Made by a program: the position numbers and the translations under genes. DNA of 64,000 nt from Parus major. Taxonomy: Eukaryota; Chordata; Aves; Passeriformes; Paridae. Under the pieces are notes generated by a model that worked only from the letters and a program-made list of their open reading frames with translations, did no database searches and had not been told where the DNA came from. Numbering within the stretch: the stretch's first letter is position 1; every line of letters starts with the position of its first letter. The stretch lies in contig NC_031796.1 of assembly GCF_001522545.3 (NCBI RefSeq), forward strand, positions 4,263,976-4,327,975, written 5' to 3'. Shown here piece after piece: positions 11,901 to 20,968 of this stretch.

Positions 11901-14900
11901 ACCTGAAGAAGGTACCAAGGGAACAGGAATTTCCCAGGCCTCTGGTGGGCTCTGCTGCCTTGTGAGCTGCTCTTCCTTGTCTTGTTTCACCATTTTCTGG
12001 AGGGAAAATATTTGGAAGCGCTGGGCTTTGCTGGGATCATGATGGACTTATGTGGTGGCAGGTCCTGATGCCTGGGGGTAGGCTGGGGCTCATCAAAGTG
12101 ATGTTTTTTGCCTCGCTTTTCCAAGCTGGGGAAGGGTGTCTGATCCCCATGGCAGCCTCAGCTGCCTCCAAAGACCCCCCCAGTCCCTGAAGGGCACTGA
12201 TACATCCTCTCTGGGCATGCAGTTCTCCAGGGGCCAGGAGCAGCACTGGTGGATTGGTCTGCACACCTATGAGAATGATGGGAGGTTCAGGTAAGTCACA
12301 GACACCCACTGTATCCCTGGATGTCCCCACACTACAGTGCCCATCACATTCCCACACCACTATGTTCCTGCATGTCCTTAAACTACTGTCCCCACCTCTC
12401 AGAGTGCTGTGACTTAGCAACTGCATCTCAGGGGTCTCATCCTGGGGTGCTGGGCTGGAAGTTCCTCACTCAAGAGGGCAGTGATGGGACATGCTTCCAG
12501 TTAGGGTATTCAAATGGTCCCATTCACCAAGTCACTGCTCAGCCCTGTGCTCCTCCTGATGCTGTTCCAGGTGGTCTGATGGGTCCCTCCTCAACTTTGT
12601 CTCTTGGGCACCAGGCAAGCCTCGGCCCATCAGCAAGGACAGGAAGTGTGTGTACATGACAGCCAGCCGAGGTGAGGGCAGGGCAGGGCTCTCTGCATGG
12701 GGCTCTCTGGCTGGGGCACCAGTACCAGTGCAGAGGGGCATCATGCCCAACCTCTCCCTCCCCACAGAAGACTGGGGGGACCAGAAGTGCATGACAGCTC
12801 TGCCTTATATCTGCAAGCGGAGCAACGGGACAGCTGTGAAGCCGTCCCTCTCTCCAGTACCTGCTGCCACAAGTGGGGGCTGTCCCCAAGGCTGGCTGCC
12901 CTTCCTCAGCAAGGTACTCCTGGAGGGAGAGGGGATGGCTACTTCCAGGTCTTCCACCAGCCCTGCAGAGGCAGAGAGGGGGTGGCTGCAAAATGGCAGG
13001 ATGGAGAGGGATGCCTGCATATTTTGTGGGGAGTGCTGTGGGATGAATATACAGGGATGCTGGGTGACATGCTGTGGGATGGGGAAGGTGAGGTGCGTGC
13101 ACAGGTTTACCAGGAGAGATGTGGGAGGGCCAGAGGGCTTGAGGAGTGGCAGGCATGGGGGTGTGAAGGGGAGAAGGACCACTGGGGAAGAATGAGGCTG
13201 CAGAGGGTGGCTGGGTGGGGAGGGTGCATGGCTCAGGGTTGGGGGCAGCTGTATCTCCTGACCTATCCTGTGCCCCTGCCTGTGCAGTGTTTCAGCTTCA
13301 ATGGTCACAACAAAGGCGAGACAGTGAAGTGGCCAGAGGCAAAGCAAGTATGTGAGAGCCAGGGCGCCATCCTGGCCACCATTGCCAGCCCCCTGGAGCA
13401 GGGTAGGTTTCCTCTGCCGCACCACCGCATCACGGTTCTACGTGCCACGGGTGGTCCTCAGTGTCTCACCTGTCACTTGCAGCCTTCATCACATCCATGT
13501 TGCCCAACATCTCTTTTGACCTCTGGATTGGCCTGCACGATGCCCAGGGGGAGTTCCTGTGGTTGGAGGGGGAGCCACTGTGGCACGTGAACTGGGCACC
13601 TGGAGAGCCTTCAGGCTGCAGCTCCTCCAGCCCCCGTGACAAGCCGGTGAGGGAGATTCCCCATAGTACCTCCATCCCTCAGGAAGGTCTCAGCATCAGG
13701 CCCAGACTTTGATAAGGAAGGATTTAGTGGGCTGGGTTGTCTCTCCAAGGGTAGCGCAGGATGCAGCCCTTCAGGGTGGGGGTCTCTGGCATGGGGATCA
13801 CTGTGGTGTAGGACAACAGTGCTAAGGGCAGTGCTGACCTTGTGGCTTGGCTGTGCAGACCAACTGTGTTGTGGTGTGGCATGGCTCACCCCCTCTCTTC
13901 ACGGGACGCTGGGATGACCGGAGCTGCCTGGAGGAGAAACATGGCTATGTCTGCCAGCGGAGCATAGGTAGGAAGGTAGCTGGGGAACAGCCTCAGCTCT
14001 CTTGGCTGGGGATGTGCCACTGCCACCCTGGTGCCCCATGCTGTGGTGGGACTGAGGAGCTTATGGCAATGGGTTTAGCTTGGGGAGAGTTGGGGAGACA
14101 GACTTGGGCAGGTGGGTCCCTGTTCCCAGCTTTTTGTGGGGCAGCCCCAAACCTGTGCACAGCAGCTTGGCTCAGTGCATCCCACAGAGACCTGCATCCT
14201 AGTGGACAGCTTCCAGGTGGAGATGGTGCTAGGGTGTCACTGCTTGTCATCCCTGGGTATGTCTCTCTGCCCTCCGCAGTTGCACCAGGATGTTGCCAGG
14301 TGCAACCAGCACAATACTGCCAGGGACAGCTGGGTAGGGATGGATATGGGGATGACCCACCTGGGATGCAGGAGTGTCCTCTGAGCCCTCTGACCATGTC
14401 TCTTTGCTCCTCCAGACCCGTCCCTGAGCCCTGTGCAGGCACCGTTCCCCCCTTCTCCTACTGGCACCCTTTTTTACCACAACAGCACTTACCGCATCCT
14501 GCAGAAACCTCTTAGGTGGCACGAGGCACTGCTGCTCTGCGAAACCCTCAATGCCACCCTGGCCACCATCCCCAATCCCTACAGCCAGGCCTTCCTCACA
14601 CAGGCCATCAGCAGCCTGCAAGCTCCACTCTGGATTGGGTTGGTCAATGATGAGGTGAGGGAAGGGGGCAGGCACCCAGGGCACAGTTCCCAGAGGGATT
14701 GCAGCTGCCCCCCAGGCATCTTCTCCCTGTGGTCTTCCAGGGAGGCCGGAGCTACTCATGGCTGACGGAGGAGAACCTCATCTACACCAACTGGCAGGAC
14801 GGGGAGCCCCAGCAGATCACTGGCTGCTCCTACATGGACATGGATGGGAGCTGGCGCACAGCTGGCTGTGACACCAAGCTGCAGGGGGCCATCTGCCAGC

Positions 14901-17798
14901 TCCAAACAGGTGCTGGCCAGGGGGTCTAGGGTAGTCTGAGTGGGGTTGTGGCCAAGGGTTGGAGATGACATCCCACCAGGGACCTTCTGCAGCATGTCCT
15001 TGTGGGTCTCAGTGCCCCAGTGTGCTGTGAGACCCCAACATCCTGTGCCCCACCACACCTTTAACATACCATGTGCTCCCCAGGTCACCCCCACTCTCAC
15101 AGGTGGAGCTACAGTGGCAGCTGCCCCAAATCGCTGGAGGACTCGTCCTGGATCCCCTTCCGGGACCACTGCTACACCTTCCACATGGAGATCACCCTTG
15201 GGCAGAAGGATGCCATGAGGAGGTGCCAGAAAGGTATGAGGGAGCTGGGGTGGTAAAGGTGGGGTCATGCATCCTTGGAAATGGAAGAGGGTGGGATCCC
15301 CAGGACATTTGTGGGTGCAGCCCACATTGTCCCTGTGGCTGTGTCTAGCCTTTTTCAGCCATCATCTCCTTGCTATTCCATGTTTGGGTTCCCCAATCAT
15401 CATGAGGTTTTTGGATGAGTCCTCAACTTTGTCCTCTTGGGTACTGCTGCTCCCTAACTCAATCCTTTCAGTCCTGGGCTCCTCCATGACAGTCTTCCCT
15501 CTGCAGTTGGCGGCACAGTGTTGTCCATCCAGGATGAGATGGAGAACGTCTTTGTGTGGGAGCATCTCCAGGCGTACGAGAACTTTGCCAAGGGGGCCTG
15601 GTTGGGCATGACCTTCAACCCCAAAGGTACAAAGGAAGGAATGAAGTTTGAGATACTCCCCCAGGCACCGTCATGAATTCCCACCAAATCTGTGGTGAGC
15701 AGAGGAAGCCCTTGGTGGTGGTACCACTGAGGAGGGCTCATGCCATAGTGTGACCAGTGTCTCAGGCCATGCTGGACTTCCTGTGTACATACTCCTCTGG
15801 CTTGGTAGGATAGGAAGCCCAAAGCCTTCTCCAAGGCACTGGAGCCTGAAGATTTAGGAAGGTGCATTGTAGCCTCTGGTCCTCCCCATCACACCTCCCC
15901 ACCATAGAATCACAGAATCATAGAATGGTTTGGGTTGGAAGAGACCTTAAAGGCCATCCAGTCCCACCCCCTGCCATGGGCAGGGCCACCTTCCACTAGA
16001 CGAGGTTGCCCAGAGCACTGTCACACCTCCTTGTATTTTCTGAACTGGGACAAAACTGGGGCACCCTCTTCAGCCTCCTCAAGCCTAATTTTCACAATTC
16101 CTAGGTGGCACCTTGGTTTGGCATGACAACACTGCCGTAAACTACTCTAACTGGGGCCAGCACGACACGGGGCCCAGCATGCTTAGCCAGAACAGCTGCT
16201 ACTGGATCCAGAGCAGCAACGGCGTGTGGCATCTAGGCTCCTGCGCAAACGTAACTATGGGGGTCATTTGCAAGATCCCCCGAGGTAGGACCCCCTCTGC
16301 TGCCCAAGGTTTCTGGGCTTATATAGGGTGTACTGGGGCTCTGAGCAGGGTGCTGCATGGCTATCACATGGCTGTCACACTGGCAGCACCAACCACATGT
16401 TTTGGGTAATTCCAGTGCCCAGGCTTGTATGGGTTGCTGTTGGGGTCTGCAGGTCCTCTTTGGGCTTGGTGATGGGCTGTGCATGTCTTAGTGGCTGGGT
16501 CAGCTCCTTGGGACAGGATGAGGCCAGTGGAACAGTGGTGGAGCAGAGCCAGAGGACCACCCCAGCTGTCTACCGCCCATTGCCTGTGTGGTGTGGCACT
16601 GGGAGCAGTGGGTCCAGTGGGGCTGGTGGTGGTAAGATGGGAGGGCATCATGCACTCACTTGTCTGTGTTGCAATTGCAGTGGAGGAGAGCAGCTTTTCC
16701 AGGGCAGGTGAGTGGCACCATCAGCCTGGGCACAGTACTGGGCCTGGAAACCAGGACTGGGAACCTGTGCCACAGTCTGGCTTGTGTAAATAACCAAAGG
16801 AATGGGGTTCGTGGGTAGGGAATGCCATTCCCAAGTGACTCTGGCCTTGAATTAAGACTCCTTAGCAGCAGAAGCCATCCTTCCATGAAGGTTATGTGTC
16901 TGCCCAGCCACTTGCCAGACTCTCCTTCCTGTGCCCACACTGCCTGGTCAGTCTGGGGGATGGCCAGCACAGGTGCTGGTAGGATCCCAAAGATCCATCC
17001 CAGGCATCTGTTGGGATACATATGTTCATACATATACTAGGAAAGACCCAGGGAGTCTGCCCAACTGCAGGAGGTCTGCCAGGGGCAAGATGTCCCCAAA
17101 GCAACCAAAGCAGATTCACAAGAGTCACAGAATATGCTGAGCTGGAAGGCACCCACAAGCATCATTGAGTTCAACTCTTTAAGTGAAAGACTTGTACAGG
17201 AATCAAATCCACAACCTTGGTGTTATTAGCATCATGCTCAACCAGCTGAGCTAATCTCATTCCAGTCCTGCTCTTACCCACCACAGGGGAAACAGGCTAC
17301 CCAGGGCATTGGTCAGCCCCAAGACTGCCAGAGCTAAAGAAGTGTTTGGTCAGCACTCTAAGGCACAGGGTGGGATTTTTAGGGTGTCCTGGGCAGGTCC
17401 AGGAGTTGGACTTTGTGGCCTTTGTGAGTTCCTTCCAACTCAGGAAATTCTATGATTAAATGACCCTGCTCAGAAACACGGGCCTGGCTGGAGCCCCACC
17501 AGTCCCAGCCTCTCTTGCAGGCTGAGGAAGAAACAGGACCCATCTGTCTGCTTCTCAACAGCCTTTCCTCCCTGCAGCTCTGCCAGAAAATGCGACAGCC
17601 ATTGCAGTGGTCGTGCTGTCGACGCTGGCGCTGTGTGCTGTGCTGGGGGTCGTCCTCTTCCTGTACAAGCGCCGACAGAGCGTGGAGCGTGGTGCCTTTG
17701 AGAGTGCTCGCTACAGTCGCACCACTTCCAACCCCAGTGAATCTGCAGAGAAAAACATCCTGGTGTCCGACATGGAGATGAACGAGCAGCAAGACTAA
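2519..17798 (+). CDS. MRC2: MRC2 (Endo180/uPARAP), C-type mannose receptor 2, exons 2-30
   Basis: Type I membrane endocytic receptor that takes up collagen fragments and mannose-type glycans and recycles between plasma membrane and endosomes (family knowledge). Exons: 2519-2917, 3195-3368, 3555-3719, 3893-4006, 4675-4818, 5334-5522, 6284-6438, 6705-6812, 9105-9220, 9343-9491, 9602-9819, 10037-10179, 10681-10783, 10880-11018, 11258-11293, 11751-11911, 12223-12290, 12571-12671, 12768-12913, 13288-13402, 13483-13646, 13859-13967, 14416-14654, 14741-14909, 15084-15233, 15507-15626, 16105-16284, 16681-16707, 17578-17798. Every junction is GT-AG and every phase matches. The total of 4322 nt gives 1440 residues after a phase-1 entry. 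Order: ricin-B, fibronectin type II, eight C-type lectin domains (CTLDs), transmembrane segment, short tail. The tail ending [14 protein letters not shown] is the MRC2 signature and separates it from MRC1, PLA2R1 and LY75. No frameshift or stop is seen. Only the signal-peptide exon is missing. Confidence 0.97.
3195..3368 (+). CDS. MRC2: MRC2 exon 3: fibronectin type II domain
   Basis: This single 174-nt phase 1-1 exon encodes a complete fibronectin type II module, the collagen-binding domain of the receptor. It carries the canonical cysteines and aromatics ([35 protein letters not shown]). The exon can be skipped or inserted without changing frame. One family-conserved glycine position reads glutamate here (FHECTS), a minor lineage difference. 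The donor is a consensus GTAAGT at 3369. Confidence 0.95.
3555..4818 (+). CDS. MRC2: MRC2 exons 4-6: C-type lectin domain 1
   Basis: Three exons (3555-3719, 3893-4006, 4675-4818) encode CTLD1. It starts at the [10 protein letters not shown] linker and includes the WIGL signature ([10 protein letters not shown]) and the terminal cysteines ([15 protein letters not shown]). At the sugar-site position it has QPD rather than EPN and lacks the matching WND, so canonical mannose binding is not expected. CTLD1 is nevertheless part of the collagen-uptake region in mammals (family knowledge). Boundary phases are all 1. Confidence 0.95.
5334..6812 (+). CDS. MRC2: MRC2 exons 7-9: C-type lectin domain 2, the sugar-binding lectin domain
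   Basis: Exons 5334-5522, 6284-6438 and 6705-6812. This is the only CTLD in the protein with an intact calcium/mannose site. EPN is encoded at 6385-6393 (HPFEPNNF) and WND at 6714-6722 (GRWNDSPC), with the WIGLNDL core upstream. In mammalian Endo180 the second CTLD is the one that binds mannose, fucose and GlcNAc in a calcium-dependent way, so the sugar-binding function looks conserved. The domain ends in SICKK followed by an acidic linker ([11 protein letters not shown]). Exon phases run 1-1, 1-0, 0-0. Confidence 0.96.
6813..9104 (+). other. MRC2 intron 9
   Basis: This is the longest intron of the gene seen here (2.3 kb), lying between the CTLD2 and CTLD3 exons. It has GTGAGG at the donor and a CCCCAG acceptor. 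I see no coding exon in a compatible phase, no RNA gene and no clear transposable element. Long stop-free stretches inside it are low-complexity GC-rich sequence. Confidence 0.7.
9105..9819 (+). CDS. MRC2: MRC2 exons 10-12: C-type lectin domain 3
   Basis: Exons 9105-9220, 9343-9491 and 9602-9819. Typical features are [12 protein letters not shown], the FWTAL replacement of [18 protein letters not shown], and the closing cysteines (VKNCSTF, YICRQ). No EPN or WND is present, so the fold is kept without a classical calcium/sugar site. The third exon also contains the proline-rich linker ([11 protein letters not shown]) and the first beta-strand of CTLD4 ([16 protein letters not shown]). Phases are 0-2, 2-1, 1-0. 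Confidence 0.95.
10037..11293 (+). CDS. MRC2: MRC2 exons 13-16: C-type lectin domain 4 and linker
   Basis: Exons 10037-10179, 10681-10783, 10880-11018 and the 36-nt exon 11258-11293. CTLD4 shows [10 protein letters not shown], a run of aspartates ([10 protein letters not shown]) and WICKLPK at its end. The 36-nt exon encodes a 12-residue acidic linker ([12 protein letters not shown]), matching a short linker in the mammalian protein. It is phase 1-1 and could be skipped without frame change. A TGGA microsatellite and an AT-rich run lie in the intron between exons 13 and 14. Confidence 0.94.
10266..10380. repeat. (TGGA)n microsatellite in MRC2 intron 13
   Basis: About 115 bp of near-perfect TGGA tetranucleotide repeat, interrupted twice by GATGATGG and once by a GAATGG variant. 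It starts 86 bp after the exon 13 donor. A tetranucleotide array of this length is expected to vary in length between individuals. It also produces long artificial open frames of repeating Met-Asp-Gly-Trp, which are not genes. Confidence 0.97.
11318..11548 (-). mobile_element. CR1 LINE fragment in MRC2 intron 16
   Basis: Sequence in the style of the avian CR1 3' region, read on the minus strand. Recognisable blocks are CACAGACTATTCTAAATTGG at the 3' end, then GTCCAGCTCCTGGTCCTGCA, then CCCTGGGGAGCCTGTTCAGT and GTGAAGAACCTTTTCCTA. This order is typical of the CR1-J/X group. It is old and diverged, with no coding capacity left. Confidence 0.8.
11751..12913 (+). CDS. MRC2: MRC2 exons 17-20: C-type lectin domain 5
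   Basis: Exons 11751-11911, 12223-12290, 12571-12671 and 12768-12913. The domain opens with [16 protein letters not shown] and has [15 protein letters not shown], the SWAPGKPRP loop and the [16 protein letters not shown] closing segment. No EPN/WND pair is present. Exon 20 runs through the CTLD5-CTLD6 linker (KRSNGT sequon, then proline/serine-rich) into the first strand of CTLD6 ([13 protein letters not shown]). Phases 1-0, 0-2, 2-1, 1-0 link correctly. Confidence 0.95.
13288..13967 (+). CDS. MRC2: MRC2 exons 21-23: C-type lectin domain 6
   Basis: Exons 13288-13402, 13483-13646 and 13859-13967. Landmarks are [20 protein letters not shown], the [16 protein letters not shown] core with an N-glycosylation sequon, NWAPGEPSG with a serine/proline insertion, and [11 protein letters not shown] at the close. 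The APGEPSG and WDD residues sit near sugar-site positions but do not form the EPN/WND pair. Phases are 0-1, 1-0, 0-1. Confidence 0.95.
14416..14909 (+). CDS. MRC2: MRC2 exons 24-25: C-type lectin domain 7
   Basis: Exons 14416-14654 and 14741-14909. The first encodes a proline-rich linker, the [18 protein letters not shown] start and the [10 protein letters not shown] core. The second encodes [28 protein letters not shown] and the [11 protein letters not shown] end. EPQ replaces EPN, so no mannose-type site is predicted. Phases are 1-0 and 0-1. Confidence 0.95.
15084..16284 (+). CDS. MRC2: MRC2 exons 26-28: C-type lectin domain 8
   Basis: Exons 15084-15233, 15507-15626 and 16105-16284, all phase 1-1. 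Landmarks are [34 protein letters not shown]-like [27 protein letters not shown], and [13 protein letters not shown] with the NVTMGVICK terminus. This is the membrane-proximal lectin domain. It has no EPN/WND calcium site. A CR1 fragment occupies the intron before exon 28 and ends about 80 bp before its acceptor. Confidence 0.95.
15904..16022 (-). mobile_element. CR1 LINE 3'-end fragment in MRC2 intron 27
   Basis: The plus strand reads as the reverse complement of a CR1 3' end. The terminal ATAGAATCACAGAATCATAG octamer repeats are at the low-coordinate end, followed by TGGTTTGGGTTGGAAGAGAC and TGCCATGGGCAGGGCCACCT. The element is 5'-truncated, as is usual for CR1. The preserved octamer repeats suggest a less decayed copy than the one at 11.3 kb. 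Confidence 0.9.
16681..17798 (+). CDS. MRC2: MRC2 exons 29-30: stalk, transmembrane segment and endocytic tail
   Basis: Exon 29 (16681-16707) is a 27-nt exon encoding nine residues of the stalk. Exon 30 (17578-17798) encodes the rest. After ALPENAT comes a hydrophobic span of about 23 residues ([20 protein letters not shown], then FLY), a basic stop-transfer KRRQ, and a cytoplasmic tail. The tail keeps FESARY, the family's aromatic motif, and [11 protein letters not shown], whose acidic residue plus Leu-Val pair (codons 17760-17765) is the dihydrophobic internalisation signal known in mammalian Endo180. The stop codon TAA is at 17796-17798. Confidence 0.96.
17120..17262 (-). mobile_element. 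tRNA-Ile-derived SINE with CR1-like tail (TguSINE1-type), in MRC2 intron 29
   Basis: Read on the minus strand, the head is a decayed tRNA-Ile(AAT) body: TTAGCTCAGCTGGTTGAGCA (A-box region), an anticodon loop CTAATAA, ACACCAAGGTTGTGG, and a degraded B box (GGATTTGATTC). It runs into a 3' tail resembling a CR1 end (plus-strand TCACAGAATATGCTGAGCTG). A tRNA-Ile head on a CR1 tail is the known structure of the passerine SINE TguSINE1, mobilised by CR1 machinery. The decay of the B box and the extra tail show it is not a functional tRNA gene. Confidence 0.82.
17384..17463 (+). mobile_element. CR1-like (or SINE) 3' tail, plus orientation
   Basis: The sequence GGTCCAGGAGTTGGACTTTG followed by TTCCTTCCAACTCAGGAAAT and TTCTATGATTAAATG is the 3' end of a CR1-X-like element in the sense orientation. 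It is the inverse of the tail of the SINE 120 bp upstream, so the two form an imperfect inverted repeat within the last intron of MRC2. No tRNA head is visible here. Confidence 0.75.
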
Positions 17799-19713
17799 TG
17801 GCAGAGGAGACGCTGGGGATGGGGATCTGGGGAGGGGGGGGACAGAGAGCATCACACACGCTATCCCCATGGCGCACGGGGCAGGGGTGGCAGGGCAGGG
17901 AGAGGGGCTGGGGTCGGGGTTGGGGAGCAACCAGGTGGGCAAGAGGAGGCAGCCAGGGTCCCTCCTGCCCCTATGTCACTGCCATCACATCTGGGTGTAT
18001 CCCCAGCTGCCAGTGTTTTGCCTGCAGCAGCTGTGGAGGCAGTTTCAGGGCTAAAAGGTTTTGAGGGAAGTTGCTGCACAAGTATGAGAGTTTTCCAGCG
18101 GCATGAACAGGCTCCAAGACACCTTTGCCTTGGGAGAAGGCAGGCACAGGCATTCAGGGCCCTGCAGCAGGCTCTGCCCCCCCTAGGAACCGAGCTGGTG
18201 TCCATAAAGACATCCTCCCAGACAAGAGGTCTCCAAAGTTGATCTACCTCGCCTCTGTGTGCAGCAGCAAGGGCCCTGCCAGCTCCCAGCCCCACCACTG
18301 TGCCACTCCTTCCCTCTTCAGCCTCATTCCCCACCTCCAGCAGAAAGCAGAGACACTGTTGCAGCGATCCGAGCATAGACCCCCCCCCCAGGATCAGCGA
18401 TGGAAACCCCCTCTCCTCCTTGGCACATTCCTAGGGCTGTGCCCAGCCCCAGTGAGGCTGTGGCAGCTTCTCTGTTCTGTAAGCCAGAGCTTGTCCCATT
18501 TTCTTTGGTGGGTGTGTCCCCAAATAACTGCACAGGAGAGCACCACAGCAAACTGCTGGCTCAGCCCCTCTGGTGGGAGCACCCTCAACACCCCAGACCC
18601 CACAGGAGAAGTTGGGTGCTGAGGCAGGAGATATTGCCAGAGATCCAGGGCCACCCTCTGTGCCTTGCCAGGAAGGGATGGTGTGGGGCTGGGGTCACTT
18701 GTCATTGGTGCCTTGTTGGGCCCAGAAGGCCAAGGATCAGTGCTGTAGGGTGGGGAGGATTTGGAAGTTTTGGTGGTTGTTTTTAAGTTGGTGGTTTGTT
18801 GGTTTTTTTAAGGAAATGATGGTAGCTTTTGTTGCTATACTGTACTGAGTTCGTGCTGAATATATACATTTTTTTCAGTCAGCTGGCTGGGGTGTGTGTG
18901 GTTGCCTGTTTCCCATGTAGGGTGTAGCAGAGGAGGAGGTGGAGGAGAAGGAGGAAGGCAGCGTGTGACTAATCTCCTGCCTGGCTTTTGAGCTGTGCAG
19001 GAAGGAGTGGGGGTGCCTGGGACTGAGCCATCCTCCATCAGCTACATGCATCAGCATCCCTGGGATGAAGGATGCCTGGAGATAGCAAGAGTTGTTAGGT
19101 CCCCAACAAGGGTTCCCATCTAAGAATGGGATCCAAAGAGCCCCTTGGACCTCTGAAGTGGGGTGACACAGTCCTACAAGAGATGTTGCCTTTAGCCTTC
19201 TGCCTCTGAGGCTTGAATTGAGGTTGGTTTTGCTGCAAAAAGGAATAAGCAAATTTTTTAAAGTCTCTTTTTTTGACACCTGTGTGGATTTTAAAATCTG
19301 TTGATTTCACTTAAGCTGGACATTAAGTGTTTAAAAACTGTTGGGGGTGGGATGGGGGAACCAGGTACCACTGGTTTTTGTTTACTTTTTGGCAACCTAC
19401 GAAAGCTGCCATGACATTTCAGGGTGAGGAAGAATCTGGACCACATGGACCTGCCCCAGCTCCATTTATCTCTCTCAGCTTTCTCTGCCTTTATTTCCTG
19501 AAGTCCTTTCTGGTTTGGAGCAGTTGGTTCTGTTCATGGCCTCATGCCCTTCTGATGTGGGAACTAGATCCTGAAAAGCTAGATGTGAATCCATTGTCAT
19601 CCCCAGCAGCTGGAATTCCTGCTGCAGGGGTGCTTGGAACAGCATACTGAGTTGGTGGGGGTGGAGGTCTAGGATTAACTCCTTCTGGATGGGCAGAGAT
19701 GTTAGGAAGTCCT

Positions 19714-19719
19714 AATAAA
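19714..19719 (+). terminator. Candidate poly(A) signal AATAAA
   Basis: First canonical AATAAA after the MRC2 stop codon on the sense strand, 1.9 kb downstream. There is no transcript evidence. It may be the end of a long 3' UTR or chance. Confidence 0.3.
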
Positions 19720-20200
19720 TAACGACTGAGTTTAGGATTGATGGGCAGGTGTGAGGGAAGAGCAGTACTGAGGGTGCAGCTGGGCAGTGTTGGGACTCCT
19801 TTGAAGTTGTGAGACCCTGGGCATGGTGGGAGCAGGGTAACACAGGGCTTTATGTGTGGGATGCTGTGGAGTAATAGGTGCTGGAGGAAATTCTGTGCCA
19901 TGGAGAGGCTGGGAAGGAGCTCCCATAGCCATGCAGGAGATGTTAAACTTGGCTCTCACCCAGCCCAACCTGGAAGACCTTGCTTAAGAGAGTTTTCTTT
20001 TTTCTTTTCTGTGGATTACTTTGTACTTTTTCCTTCTCCTTAGCTTTTGAGAAAAGAAATCTGTACAGTCTAGGAGTAATGTCTGAGAAGAGTTTGTAAA
20101 CTGACAGCAGTGATCAAGATTATGGGGAAACACATATATGGTTACGTGGTATCGCCTATCACCATTAGATAATGTGAAAAATTGCTTAACAGGAACCTTT

Positions 20201-20270
20201 CATATATATATATATACACATATATATATATACATACACCTATACACACACACACACACATATATATATG

Positions 20271-20323
<53 letters not shown>

Positions 20324-20336
20324 TTTTTTTTTTTTT
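20201..20336. repeat. (TA)n/(CA)n compound microsatellite with T tract
   Basis: Alternating blocks of TATATA and CACACA with a few TACATACACC interruptions, ending in a run of about 14 T. It lies just before the AATAAA at 20375. Alternating purine-pyrimidine runs of this kind are unstable and can adopt Z-like or cruciform structure. The open frames it produces are low complexity. Confidence 0.97.
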
Positions 20337-20374
20337 ACTCTCTGTGGTTTGTAAGATCCTTTTAGAAGCTTGGA

Positions 20375-20380
20375 AATAAA
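20375..20380 (+). terminator. Candidate poly(A) signal AATAAA downstream of microsatellite
   Basis: AATAAA within TTGGAAATAAAATTTCC, followed by T-rich sequence within 30 bp (TTCCTTTTATTTTTTTTTCC). That is the context expected of a poly(A) site. It would imply a 2.6-kb MRC2 3' UTR including the microsatellite. Confidence 0.35.
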
Positions 20381-20819
20381 ATTTCCTTCCCCACTTCTTC
20401 CTTTTATTTTTTTTTCCCTGCCTTTTAATTGGGAAAAGTAAAACTTGTCTTTCCCTATGTCCCCAACAAGTAATGAATATAAAGCTGAAATGACGCTTAC
20501 CTGCCTGCAGCAGAGAAGGTTACAAGGTGCCCAGGTGAGGGGGATGTTGTATTGATTTCTTGTGTTTTTTGGTTGCATGTGCTATGGATATGATGTCTCC
20601 GCTCCACTGGTTGTTTGGAAGTGTTGGCTGGAGCACTCCCACACACCAGGCTTTCCCTGTTTGCACTGGTCACTAGTGCTGTTTCTTCACCTCCCTCTTC
20701 TCTGGGGGCTTCCCCATCCCTTCAGTAGCCTGGGGCTGTCCATACCCACTGCTTCCTTCCCTGGAGCCACAACCAGCACTGGCCCTGCTCGCCCACTTTG
20801 CTGGGGAGAAATGCGATTT

Positions 20820-20968
20820 CATAATCACAGAATCACATAATCACATAATTGTTTAGGTTGGGAAAGTCTTCTAAGCTCATCAAGTTCAACTGTGTTCCCC
20901 AGCACTGTCAAGCCCACCCCTAACCCATGTCTCCAGTTGCCTCATCCACACAGCTTTTAAATTTCCAT
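20820..20968 (-). mobile_element. CR1 LINE 3'-end fragment
   Basis: Minus-orientation CR1 end: octamer-like repeats (TCACAGAATCACATAATCAC) at the low-coordinate side, then GTTTAGGTTGGGAAAGTCTT, CTCATCAAGTTCAACTGTG and AACCCATGTCTCCAG. It is 5'-truncated and moderately diverged. Confidence 0.85.

Larger units (their letters stand above)
17799..20400 (+). other. MRC2 3' untranslated region (extent uncertain) and flank
   Basis: GC-rich sequence follows the stop codon to about 18.8 kb, then turns into T-rich and AT-rich sequence. Mammalian MRC2 transcripts have a 3' UTR of roughly 1 kb or more, so the first kilobase here is probably transcribed. AATAAA hexamers at 19714 and 20375 are the first canonical poly(A) signals found. 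An earlier non-canonical AATATA near 18.86 kb is possible. No other coding exon is supported in this stretch. Confidence 0.5.

Noticed and set aside
17185..17262. A functional tRNA-Ile gene on the minus strand
   Set aside because: The anticodon loop and A box are recognisable but the B box is degraded, the acceptor stem is not closed and a CR1-like tail follows. It is a SINE head.
2519..17798. MRC1, PLA2R1 or LY75 instead of MRC2
   Set aside because: The cytoplasmic tail end [14 protein letters not shown], the CTLD2-only EPN/WND pair and the eight-CTLD layout (LY75 has ten) identify MRC2.
20138..20578. Open frames rich in Ile-Tyr-Thr-His
   Set aside because: They are translations of the TA/CA microsatellite.
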